Below are positions 1-11,370 of a DNA stretch of 64,000 bases, piece by piece. This stretch comes from Lepisosteus oculatus (Eukaryota; Chordata; Actinopteri; Semionotiformes; Lepisosteidae), in NCBI RefSeq assembly GCF_040954835.1, contig NC_090706.1, positions 38,883,148 through 38,947,147 on the forward strand. Reading direction: 5' to 3'. Both the position numbers and the translations under genes were made by a program. Each line of letters opens with the position of its first letter. Positions within the stretch are counted from its first letter, which is position 1. The notes beneath the pieces are model-generated. The model saw only the letters and a program-made list of their open reading frames with translations. It made no database searches and was not told the DNA's origin.

Positions 1-499
1 TGAGAGCCAGTTAAACCACAATGATTATGAAACAAAGTGTAAATTAAGGGTAATTAACTAATCTCAGGAAATTAAGGAATGTGGTTGGCGTATACAACAG
101 GAACAGAAGGAATATAAGCGAGGCTTCTCATGTTAAAAGATGGATGTTTTTTTTTCATTTTGTCTAGGCCCACAGGCTGTTTAAATACGGAACAATAATT
201 TTCGGGTTATTGCCACCAACAGCCATGCCCATGGCTGCCTGGTGCTGCTAGCAGGACCACCCAGGGTGGTGGGCACGGAGGTGAGCTGCCAGACACGAAG
301 CAGCCCTACACCGCAGTGGAGCCAGCGGGAGAGAATTCGTGCTTCGCGATGGCTGTGAAGGAAAATGAAGACTCCACTGGCAGAGGAACCACAGGTGTGT
401 CAGATCTTCTGACCCCCGGCCACACGTTTCTCCACACTGTCAGGTGGATCCCCAGCATCCAGTATCTTCGCAATACTCCTAACACCCATGAGGCCTAGT
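1..499. other. noncoding, nothing recognised
   Basis: Mostly AT-rich at the left with a GC-richer part from about 220. No exon or known repeat was recognised. Confidence 0.4.
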
Positions 500-762
500 G
501 AGTCCAGAGGCCACATCACATCTGGGCGTCCGTGGCGATAAGTGGATTGGAGATCATGTGACTCCCCGTGGACGGGGACACTGGTTCTTCAGAGGGATTT
601 ATCCCCCAGCAATTCTGGTCCTACTCACCCAGCTGGACGGACTGGAGCCCCTGGGGTACAGCACCTCACTCAAGGTACCACAGCAGTGTCTGCAGCAGGG
701 ACTCAAACCCACAGCCTGCCAGTTATGAGTGCCGAGACTTGCCCACGACACTGTGCCACCCC
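500..762 (+). repeat. interspersed repeat, family D, copy 1
   Basis: It shares cccctggggtacag, acctcactcaaggtac, cagtgtctgc and gagttatga-type blocks, in the same order, with the sequence at 11184-11370. Nothing coding is supported, although short frames are open through it. Confidence 0.55.
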
Positions 763-2149
763 TGTGCATGTTATACTATATGATAGCACAGTATCTATAC
801 AAATATCAACTACTGTATGTGCCCATGAGTATGCATGAGATTTAGTTAAGCCTTCAGTCTCTGAAAGGTGAGGAGGTGTTAATCCTGAATTAAATTAGCT
901 GGCACTTTACAAATTATGAGACAATTACACGGATAATTATTCCAAGACTGCATTATTATTAACATAATACAGTCTTCGCGCAAAGAGCTACTTAAACTGT
1001 GCAGGTGTGGCCGCTTCACGTCCCTCTATCACGAGCTCTGTGAAGAGCTAATGTGAGTCAGTGAGAGCGCGTCTGAGAGAATTCTTTATTCTTATAACCT
1101 TGCACCTCTGACAATTAATCCCCTGTTCCTAGCGCATATATTCTGGACGAAACACAACTGATCTGGCAGAAACAAAGCAATTGCTGGTTGTGCTTGTGTC
1201 TCCCAAAGATGCTTAACATGCTATTATAAGGCAAAGCCTAATAACAGCTCTTAACTATATTCCTCTAGACGTATAGCATAATGGGACCTCTCTGTGTGTG
1301 TACACTTGTAGATTAGATCAGAAGACCTTTATTATCCCAAAACCTGGGAAATCATTAGTGCTTGTGCGTGTCTCATTAGAAACAGATTTATTGCTGAAGC
1401 TGAGTTTACAGAGGTAGTAAATATCTGCTAAACTATTTCTAAACTTTCTGCATCCACATCTACGTGCTATGGGGATTATATTGAGGTCATGGATAATTTA
1501 ATAATAACTCCATGGATATGGATTCATTTTTAAATATGAATATTGTTAGTACCAGATTCCTTCCTTTATACAAATGAGCATCTATCCTGAAACAAGGTTT
1601 TACAAAACCCCCTTCAATAAATACATTGAAATAGATACTGCTAAAGCACACACAAAGGCTATTGTTCAGACGTGTATACACATAGCAATCAAAATATTAT
1701 AATTTGGAGCTCTAGACTTCTATTTTTAATCTGATTTGCATTATCCCATTTACAAAGGTAAGTGCCATCATTAAGTTATAAAAGAATCACAGATGATAGC
1801 ACCACCCCTGTAATTACCACCTCGAAAAACCACCAGCTTGGCTTGATTCATTAGCAAGACCACAATTATCTTGCCTAGAAAAAATACAGCCCATGAAACT
1901 GTCTCCATGACTTACAGTCAATTAAAGTGTTTTAGGTGACATGTGCCAAAACAAATACAACACATATTTCCAGTTATTACTATCTCCTAATTGCTTAAAT
2001 GAAGGTTGCAGAAAAGCAATAATAGCTCCTATGATAATGTTCTGCTCTGTTCAATACCATAAACAGCCCTACCATATTATAATCAGAATTCACAAAACCT
2101 GCAGTGCTCTCACAACAGTGCTCGACTCTCACATGAATATTAATAATAA
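763..2149. other. noncoding, TAAT-rich part at 1770-1930
   Basis: No coding sequence recognised. 1770-1930 has balanced composition with several TAAT and GATTA cores (ctgtaattaccacc, cttgattcattagc) and looks like a possible conserved element. Confidence 0.35.
944..976. other. imperfect hairpin
   Basis: Arms aagactgcattat and ataatacagtctt pair over 13 bases with one mismatch around a 7-base loop. Confidence 0.55.
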
Positions 2150-2652
2150 TGATTCTTTACACCTATATAGCGCTTTTCTGGACACTCCACTCAAAGCGCT
2201 TTACAGGTAATGGGGATCCCCTCCACCACCACCAATGTGCAGCCCCGCCTGGATGATGCGACGGCAGCCATAGGGCACAAGAACACTCCCCACACACCAG
2301 CTCTCAATGGGGAGGAGAGCAGAGTGATGAAGCCAGTTCATAGCTGGGGATTATTAGGAGGCCATGATTGGTAAGGGCCAATGGGAAATTTGGCCAGGAC
2401 ACCGGGATAACACCCCTACTCTTTTCGAGAAACACCCTGAGATTTTTAATGACCACAGAGAGTTATCCGAATTAACAGTGCTTTTTTACAGTATAGTTTC
2501 CCTGTCACTGTGCTGGGGCATCAGGACCCACACAGACTGCAGGGTGAGCGCCCCCTACTGGCCCCCCTAACACCAGTTCCAGCAGCAACGTTAGTTTTTC
2601 TCGGGAGGGCTCCCATCCAGGGACTGTCCAGCCTCTTACCTGCTTCAGTGGG
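2150..2652 (+). repeat. interspersed repeat with agcgcttt-type head (family C)
   Basis: It starts around tatagcgcttttctggacac and carries gatgatgcgacggcagcc, ggattattaggaggccatga and ttcgagaaacaccctgagat, ending near ctcccatccagg. I recognise this as a widespread fish interspersed repeat but do not name its class. It contains the motif gcgccccctactgg. Confidence 0.6.
2548..2561 (-). promoter_or_regulatory. CTCF-like motif inside repeat family C
   Basis: gcgccccctactgg is the exact complement of ccagtagggggcgc, a near-ideal CTCF core. It is part of the repeat body, so it may exist at many repeat copies. Confidence 0.38.
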
Positions 2653-5164
2653 CTACAGTTGTGAGTTGTGTTTTTGTGTAGGGCCATGTATGATCCAAAA
2701 TGCCAAACCTCCTTTTATGCTGACGTTGTTTGTGTCTGCTCCAGTTTGCTCTTGATGTTGTGCTGCATACATACTGTCCATCCATAAATGCTGCCTATTT
2801 CATGTGGAGTGCTTTGAGTGCAGTGTTTGGTAGCTGCTGTAGATCTTACTGCTGGATTTCCACTGATAACAGGTTAGCTGATAAGTGGGAGCAGTTGTGT
2901 CCTATTAAAATCTATGGCAGAAGACTTGACCGGAGAATGTGCTTGTGTACATTGAAAGGAAATTACAGCAATTAATTTAATTCTATGCCCTGTGAAGAGT
3001 AGGATTCAAAACGTCAGGCAAATATTCATATTTCGTTTTCTATCTTGGGGAATAGCAAAAAGAATTGTTTCTTGATGAGAGCATTAACACATGGAAATTA
3101 ATTCACCCTTCAAATGATTTAGGTTTAGGGTTAAAGTTCAGCTTTACCCTTTTCATCTCTGTGGCAGTGGATAACATGTTTTAAAATGATTGGCCAGAGT
3201 TACAGAAGATGGCCTAGAAGAAGGATTTTTTAAAATAATTGAAGTCCTAAGTTTATCTTCGTTTTCACGAATTCAACACAAAACTGTTGTTTTCGTCAAT
3301 TTACATTGTAATGGTTGCTTGATCACATCATCCAAATAACCTCACAGCTGATACATAAGGAAGATCATGCCATGTCCTCCAAGTCAGTTCTTTCACGAAG
3401 ATTAATAATCATTTCATGCAGGTTTACAGACAATTGGTATGATCTCACATCTAAATATTCCTGTATGTACTTCACGAAATCAACTTCAAAGTGATGAGAC
3501 TCTCCTCATTGATTAATTAAATATCACAGGCAGGAGAAAGAAAACTTGATCATTAACAAGATTTCGTTAGAGAGAATGGGACCCAGCTGGCTCGTTTAAG
3601 CACGTCAGTGCTCACAGTTTAATGTGCAACGAGATACTTTTTGGGAAGAAAAGCCAGTACCTTCTGTTGAAACAGTACATTTGCTGATCCAGAGCTCAGC
3701 GCAGGTGCAGCCTTGTCTCTTCAACTCTTGTGCAGCAGACATGGAATTCCTTTGGAAAACTGTCATTCGGTGTCTATATCTGTGCGCTGATAGACAGCAA
3801 AGCACTCAGGAGCCCCCGAGCAGGTAAAAAGGTTTTTCAACATTATCGCATGACAAACACTTTCTGTGATAAAAGACACAGTAGCCAAAACTATGAAAGA
3901 GAGCCCAGACATGCCCTGGCATCTGTATCTGTTTGCCAACAGGAGGTCTTTCAATGCACTTATCAATCCAGAATTAATACTTCCCTCTTTTTCTTGTCCT
4001 TAATGCTTAATAGATACCATATTGATACACCTTGTATTTTTACACTATACTGCATGTTCAACTGAGTTGTGGGCCATCATGTGTTAGACTGCTTTGTTCG
4101 ACAGCTATTACTGAAATTTATTGAAGGAAAAAGACCTCAATGCTATGGGGATTGTGCAGTCTCAGTGCTGAGTATGGTGATTGTGCAGTCTAAGTGTTGA
4201 GTATGGCAGTTAAGTTGTGTTAACTTTTTACCACTTTGTTTTCTGTTCACTGTACTCACCAGTGCTATTCCCATACTTTGATACTTGCTAGCCTTGCATA
4301 CTGCATGTGACTATGACAACGGCATACTGAATGTTTAGAAGGTTTTGTGTCAGACAACAGCCTCGTGTCTGAGATCTTCAGATCCTGGATTGTCTTTATC
4401 CAGTGTGCCATAGCACAGTGAGAGCAATGCACAATGCAGGGGATTCCGGATACAACAAGAAGGGAAAAGAAACTCATAGTGTGAAATTAGCAAATTAACC
4501 ACGGAAAAGCTTTCACTAGGAATCCCAGATATACATTGCACCAATCATCAGTTAAACATATCCTTTATTTGTTAACTGCAATTAATTGTTTTACATTAGG
4601 TAATATAACATATTTGGATAATGAGGGCCTGCTTGTATTAGCACTGTTTAATAGGGCTCTGAACACCACTGCATGCTTAATAAAGCACAATTTACACTTG
4701 TTAAGTGGCTTGACTTTTCATTCTGAAGTTCTTGCTTTTTAGAACATATTCCTCTGGGAAATGAATGCCAATTAGCATTAATGCATGTTCATTGCCATTC
4801 AGCTGACTCGAAGTGCGGGTTCTCATAAATATACAATTCTGAAGTGTAGAGCCGACATGCTCATTACAATCTTGTGCACATTTGATGACTCTTGAAAATA
4901 AAAACGTATGGTTTCTCATTCTGTTTCGTGAATATTAATACACAGGTATTTTGCGTGTATGTATTTCTGTACATATGTTTTCTGACTGCAGTGGTGTTCT
5001 TGTTGATTCGCATCCACATATGAAGAAGGCAGACTGACTGCTTCCCTTTCCTTCCCTTGACCCATAAGAATATGGCAAATTATATTATTAATGATATTAT
5101 TGAATTGCCTGACAGGATTTTCTCCTAACACACCTTACAGGGGTTTGGTGGATGACTTGAAGGT
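2653..5164. other. noncoding, nothing recognised
   Basis: Short open frames only. One at 3624-3827 ends in a donor-like cag|gtaaaa, but it resembles no protein. Confidence 0.4.
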
Positions 5165-5617
5165 GGCATGGTGGTGTGGTGTTTCGTGCTGTTATGCCAG
5201 TACCCTTGGATCCCCGGTTCGATTCCAGAACTATTGGCCTTCTGTGTGCATGTTCTCCCCCATGTGCCTGTCCATCTTTTCTGTGTGCGCTCTGTCCTCC
5301 TCCCTAGGTTAATGGGCGCGTGTCTGATTGAGCCCTGCCTCGGCCTGGCCTCCCATCCCGAGGGTCACATTGCCATGAGCCTCGTGCGTCTGGGACAGGA
5401 GGTTTCCTGGTCATGCAGGGATGGACTTGCAGCTTCGGACTGTCCGGCCATTTTACTGCGCTCGACGAGTTAATAAACACCGGCCCAGGTGTGAGTGTGT
5501 GCGTGTTTGTGGTCCACCCCCTTTGAGCCTGCTGCTTGCTGGGCTAGTGGGATAGGCTCTGGCTCCCCCGCGACCCTGTGCGGAATAAAGCAGGCAGGAA
5601 ATGGGTGGATGGATAGA
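5165..5617 (+). mobile_element. SINE family B (ggatggatgg-tailed) with internal insertion
   Basis: The head has a B-box-like ccggttcgattcc. The middle has tgtgcatgttctcccc, and the 3-prime end has gggataggctctggctcccc and gggtggatggatag. Compared with the copies at 34041 and 43024 it carries about 161 extra bases (5314-5474) bordered by GTTAAT on both sides. The family resembles the fish Mermaid-type SINE; the name is from memory and not checked. Confidence 0.65.
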
Positions 5618-8093
5618 CAAGTGATTCTCACTAATAATGCTGCAGCGAAGTGTTCTCATACCCCTGCGGTACGTGTTTAAACCAAAACTTTCACCCGCTC
5701 ACCAGCTGCAAACTCTACACCGCAAACGATTCAATGGCTGGTTTCCATTAGGCTGGAGAAAGAAGTGGCTGATCAGAGAATCCTGGAGCTAGGCGAACTG
5801 GTGATCACATCCAGCCTTTCCGTGAAAGAAGTCAGGGTATCAGGGCTGGGGGCACGTTCTCCATTTGCAGAGCATCCCATTCTCGATCTCAGAACCCATC
5901 CCCTGGAATTTCCCGCCGCTGATGATTATAACTAGTATTCAAGAACTGTACGTCGAATTTCTTTGGATCTCCTGCATCTTTACATCTGAAATTGTACCAC
6001 TTTTCTAGTATGATATAACCCCCTGCCCGTGCTTCGGGTGATTGATCAATTTGACGACGTTACAATTGCGACCCCCGTGGTGAGATGCCCTCGTTCTCTT
6101 GTTTCACGGCGAACAACCTGCAGCAGCTGGAAATAAATAGCGAACCCATGTGTTTCGTGACTGGGCATATTGGAAACACGGAGCCTGTCCTCAGCCAGGT
6201 GTTTGTCTGTGCTGTTCTGTCCAAATGGCTCCCTGCAGGCCGTGAAGGAGATATGACTCCTTCACTGCCAGGTCCTCCCCTTTCAAGCAAAGAGCAGGTG
6301 AGGACATCATTAAACAAAGGGTGACTTCGTTTCTTGACAGATATCATTCCATTATGAGCGATTTACTGTAAGAACCCAGCTCCAACTCGTTCCAAAAATG
6401 ATTCTCATATACTGAAGTGCAAATGCTCTTCTCTGCAAGGCTTTTTTTTTCTTCAAACCACGGAGATTGGATTCTCAAAAATCTAACAGAATGCCAACAG
6501 CATTCTGTCCCTGTTTGTCAGGAACAGGACCATAGCATCAGCGCGGCTACAGTGGCCAGGCGCAGTAAACAATATCTGTTACAATTAATTAAGAAACAGC
6601 ATTTCCCCCTTCGTATGTAGCAGATTTGATTGCTTAAGAAAAGCTGTTACGAAATTGCTGCTCAGAAGAGTTTTATCTCCTTAGAGCCACATAAAAAGAA
6701 TAAATTAAATCAATGTGAAAATGAAGCACCCCCTTAGGTACTTAGAAAGTGTGCCAAGATGAACCACAGAATGCAGTTTGATAAAGTGGATTTGGTATGA
6801 GTTCTGAAATTTTTCCTGGACCTGTCATTGATGCTTATGTATTAATAATCAACAATAAATTTACAAAAAATACGTATGCAGGTAAATTTTATTTATCCCT
6901 AAACCAGGATTTAGGAGCACGCTTTTGGATTCTGTCTTTTCCTATCCCTATCTTGTCAGTCTGTGTTTTATCTAATCACTAAGAGTACACACGCTTTAAG
7001 TTGTACCCATTTTTCTTTGCAAAGGAACATCCACATTTCTGGAAACTCTAATGAAAATGAAGCCATCCTGAGGCACAGAATTACTTTTTTTTATCCAACC
7101 ATTACAATCTTTCCAAATTTTGTTTTATGTGAGGATGGGCACAGAATGTTTTCATGATGCTCAGATAGGAATGTGAAACTGTATCTTCAAATGTTTGAAT
7201 CTCAGTGGTACAATGTGACTATCCATTATGAATAAAACAGAATGCTCATTGTGAGAAGATGTTAGGGCACAATTAATCAAGATTAGGGTCCAAAGACATA
7301 CTGCAATAGGCTTTCTCTGTTGAGATACATTAAAGACTAAGTACCCTGTGCTACCCTACACACTTTTTAAAGATTTAAAAGCAGCAGTTGAACAAGAACA
7401 TTACTCACATTTCACAGCACATGCTGGAATTGATTGTGGACTTAAAATAGGGTACGAATATACAATGTTTCAAGATGATTTACAGGCTGACCTGGCTAAA
7501 ACCTACTACATTATACAAGACTGATAAAAAGGTGGTTTTGTTAAGGTAGGGTTGAGACACAGTACTTTATGAACGTCATATCAAGTATATAAGCTCATCC
7601 ATCCTGGAACAATCTAACCTTTTGGAGCAAAGACAGATTTCCATTGCAATTTACAGTTTCATCAATTAAAATGTACACTGGGACCAATAAGGATACCATT
7701 TCATTAGGTCATGCTAATAAAAAGCATAGGAGTAGTTACATGTAAACTGTTTTTGAAATAGGACTATTAATGTCCACTCACACTCTCTTATTTTTTTGTT
7801 AAAACCTTTCAAGCCCATTTTAATTGTTTTCATGCCCGAGGCTAAAGGGTGTGACTCAGACAGGAAGGTACCTGCCAGCAGACCTATAAATTGTTTCTGA
7901 AAACAGATTGCAGTGATTGGGGTGGGGGGTTAAAACTAATTTCTTTGTACTGAAACAGGAGGCTTGAAACATAGATTATAAGGGACTCGCAGGCAGCTCA
8001 ACCTGAAACAGTACTGCAGTACAACCTTGTGACATCATGCCATGACACAACTAAAGTGGCACAACACCTTGCTAAAAGTACTGTGGCACCACT
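5618..8093. other. noncoding, nothing recognised
   Basis: AT-rich sequence without recognised exons or repeats. Confidence 0.4.
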
Positions 8094-8247
8094 CTGTTGA
8101 TATCACTATTTAAGCACACTGCCATGATGTCACTACTGAAGCACAATACCATGATTTCATTACTGCAGCCCAATGCCATGACGTCACTACTGCAGCACCA
8201 CGCCATAATATAACGACTAAAGCACAACACCATGATGTCACTACTCG
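8094..8247. repeat. 27-bp minisatellite
   Basis: About five to six diverged units of 27 bases with the pattern gccatgatgtcactactg plus agcacaata; clear unit starts fall at 8121, 8148, 8175, 8202 and 8229. One unit contains a perfect CRE palindrome TGACGTCA (8179-8186). Confidence 0.8.
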
Positions 8248-9325
8248 TAAAGGACATTTACAGTTTTGGTAAAGGACATCAAAGAATTTTTAGGCTGAAA
8301 CTGAAACATTACTTTTCACATTAACAAGAAGGAGGCTAACACAAGGATCACTTTTAGGGAAGTTGCTCGTATTCCTTCTTTTTATATGGTAGAATCTGCT
8401 CACATCGTGCCAACCTATCAGTCACACACCTCCATCTCGGAGACAATAGCATGCGGTCCACACTTTTTAAGAGATGTTTGCCTGGGTCAACCTGTAATCA
8501 TACACATGGAAATGTAAAGGGTAGGCAGGTCGTGTTGGTGATTCGAACCCTGGTCGCTGGGAAGACAAGCAAGCGGACTCATGGCCAAGGTGTGGATGAC
8601 CTGGTGATTCCTCGTGGAAACACGGTGCCTTTCCCACGTGTGTCCATGTGTTTCTGTACCCAGAGTCCTTCAGACAACCATGCCTCTTCTAACCATGTAT
8701 TATTTTTTAATTGTTGACTTCTTTTTCTTTTTTATTTGGAAAGACAGGAAGTAAGATATGTTGTCTCCTTCCCCGCAACTAATCAAATACCTCCTAAGAA
8801 GAGGACTTAAGCAATTTTATCACATATTACTCCCTTGAGATGCTCTTGCAAATGAAGACCTGTTGCACGTTGACTGGGCATTTCATAATGAGCAAGGTTT
8901 TAATTACCGAAAAACAAAACAAAAGTCTTACACCAAGTCACACTACAGAAGTGTTAATGATCTTGTTTTGAGACATAGTGTTTTTTTCCTTGCTGCAAAG
9001 CTGCTAAAACTGATGCAATGGTGAACATGGTAATGAATGGAGACATTCTCAGCCCGAAATGGTAAGCAGCAGATCTCATCCCTGTAGCCCGTGTTGAATC
9101 CTGCTCAGGAAGCCAAACCACAGTATTCTGGATTTCTTGGTTGCTGTTTGATGCTTTGTCTTTTGCCCAGAGGCCTTAATGAGTCCTGGCGGTTTTTAAA
9201 AAATGAAAATCAGGTTTTCTGCTCTTTTCGAGCGCTTCAAGCTATGGAGCAGCCAACTGAAAGAAACAGGTGATGATTTTCAGCGTGTAGTCTACCCGTA
9301 CAACACAGAAGATGGTACAAAAACT
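8248..9325. other. noncoding, nothing recognised
   Basis: No supported feature between the minisatellite and the GC-rich insert. Confidence 0.4.
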
Positions 9326-9657
9326 GTCACACCCTCCACAGCCGGAGGGCGCTCCTGCTCTCTCCTGTTCCTAGTTGCCCTGTGCTTTCCTTGTACGTCT
9401 GGTGTGTCCTGTGTCTGGGGCATTATATTCCCGGGTCTCCCTGTCCTCCTCGCTCGGCATTGGGATCGGTTGTGGAGAGGCTCGCCTCATGAGGTCGCCC
9501 CACGTCTGCTGCCTGAGGGCTCATGTCTCACCCCGACTCCGCCCGATACCTTGAGCCCAGACCAACCCCGTGTGTTTACTCCATTCCTGCTGCTACCTAC
9601 AGGGTCCTCCTGTCTCGTCAGTCCCCGGCTCCCCTGACAAAGACAGGTTCTTGTGAC
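9326..9657. repeat. GC-rich insert of about 330 bp, unclassified
   Basis: A GC-rich block stands out in an AT-rich background. It begins with gtcaca and ends with tgtgac, a perfect 6-base inverted terminus. It is probably an interspersed element; the frames open through it are not like any protein I know. Confidence 0.3.
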
Positions 9658-11183
9658 TTGGAAATTTGCTTGTTGCTCATTGCTGGTCTCTAGCAATTGC
9701 TTCCAAATCAACCTCCCTGCTTCTCCAGAAAAGCCGCAAAATCCCAGTATTGAAACATTACAGGAATGAAAAGCTCAGCATCAACGAAAATAGTAATGAA
9801 AACAATAACAGTCATTATCGGTGGTATCAGAGAAAACTTTGTACAAGAGATTATAGAATAACATAGCAGCATAAATATTTTCTGTATCTGTGAGATTTTA
9901 ATGGATTAAGAACAAGTGTTCTGTTTAAAGCTGGACTGATCCACGAATGCTAATTTATGCAGGACACAGAAGCAGATTCCAGAAAGATGTAGGCCTTCTG
10001 GTGTGTACAGTCTATACCAACAGAAGTTTTTTTTTTTCCTTTTCAAACAACTGTGACTGTTTTAATTCTGCCCGCTGATTAAAGCGAATCAATTAAAAAC
10101 ACCATGCTGGGCCTAACACCACCTCAGCATGGGGCTCTTTAGACCACATTCATCAGGCCGGGCCACTTAATCACGTTTTAATTACACCCTAGGACTTGTG
10201 GGATGAAGCACGAAAATTTGTAAGAGACAGCTTTTTTGCGCCAAGGCAAAAACCGAGATGAAAATTAGCTGTGAAAAGCTCTGATGTAAAAATTTCTCAG
10301 GGGCGTGTCAGTCAGTGAGCTAAGCTTTTCAGAGGGCACAGGGTTTAGTGCTTCAGGAGCTGTACTTGGGGATCTCTTCAGAATAGAATGGATGCTCTGC
10401 ATATGCAAGAGAAACTGTATAAAGATGACCTGAAGGATGATAAGATAGAGTACTGTAATGTGGAGCTGTGTTGCGTGCAGGGATAGATAGCTGGTTTTGG
10501 GGAAAACTATATTTCCCAATCACGTTTTCAATCAAGTTTTTTTCCACAGTACATTTGAATGCACATACTTATCATCTGGGGAAGGTACTGATATTCAAAA
10601 GTCAAGAAAAAAAGAACAGGCAGTAAAGGATTTCAGCTTTGCTCGCAGACTTCCTGTTTCACACATAGGGCAGGTGGCTGTAATTAAAGATTTTAAATCT
10701 TTAAGATGCGTGTCACTCGTGGAACAGGTATGGTAATTTAAATCAGATCAAAATCATATCACTGTTGTGACACTAATTGTTGTTACAGTCTTCATCCATT
10801 GTTTGACATTGCTGCACATGGTGATCTAGACTTTTGTTCCAGAGAAAACAAAAAGCAAGATACAACCATGCAATGATAAGGGAGGAACAGTGTTATGATT
10901 CCCAGAATGAACAGATTTTGTAACAGGCAGACTAAGGTTACATTGTGTACTGCATCACCCTGAAACTCCTTGTGCTCTGTACCTTGGAAGAGACATAAAA
11001 CAGGGCCCTGTCTGATGTCACTCTCTAAGTCTCATTGTGTTGATAACACAGTCCTGTCCTAATGTCTCTAAAGTGTTTTGTGTACATGGATTAAGTTGAA
11101 GACTAATTATTGTTAAAGGTAGAGTCCAGATCAGTAGCATAGAGCCAGACTTCATCACAGTTTCTATAGCAATAAGAGGACTG
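9658..11183. other. noncoding; regulatory-like stretch at 10060-10210
   Basis: 10060-10210 contains tttaattctgcccgctgatt, gaatcaattaaaaac and cacttaatcacgttttaat, a dense set of homeodomain-type cores. The rest shows nothing recognised. Confidence 0.35.
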
Positions 11184-11370
11184 GAGTGCACATGACTTCC
11201 TCCCTGGATGGGACCCTAGTCCACCACCCCCAGTAATGCTGGTCCGGACTAGTGCCCCTGGGGTACAGTACCTCACTCAAGGTACAACAACAGTGTCTGC
11301 TGGGGGGACTCACACCCACAACCTGTGAGTTATGAATCCAGAGATGTGCCCACTACATTAAGCCATCCCT
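11184..11370 (+). repeat. interspersed repeat, family D, copy 2
   Basis: This is the second copy of the repeat at 500-762, in the same orientation and clearly diverged. The best shared block is gcccctggggtacagtacct. Confidence 0.55.

Noticed and set aside
3624-3827. A short open frame ending in a donor-like cag|gtaaaa
   Set aside because: No acceptor or start context and no family match; a single donor-like site is weak evidence.
9203-9637. A 144-codon open frame on the + strand
   Set aside because: It runs into the GC-rich repeat-like insert and has no protein-like motif.
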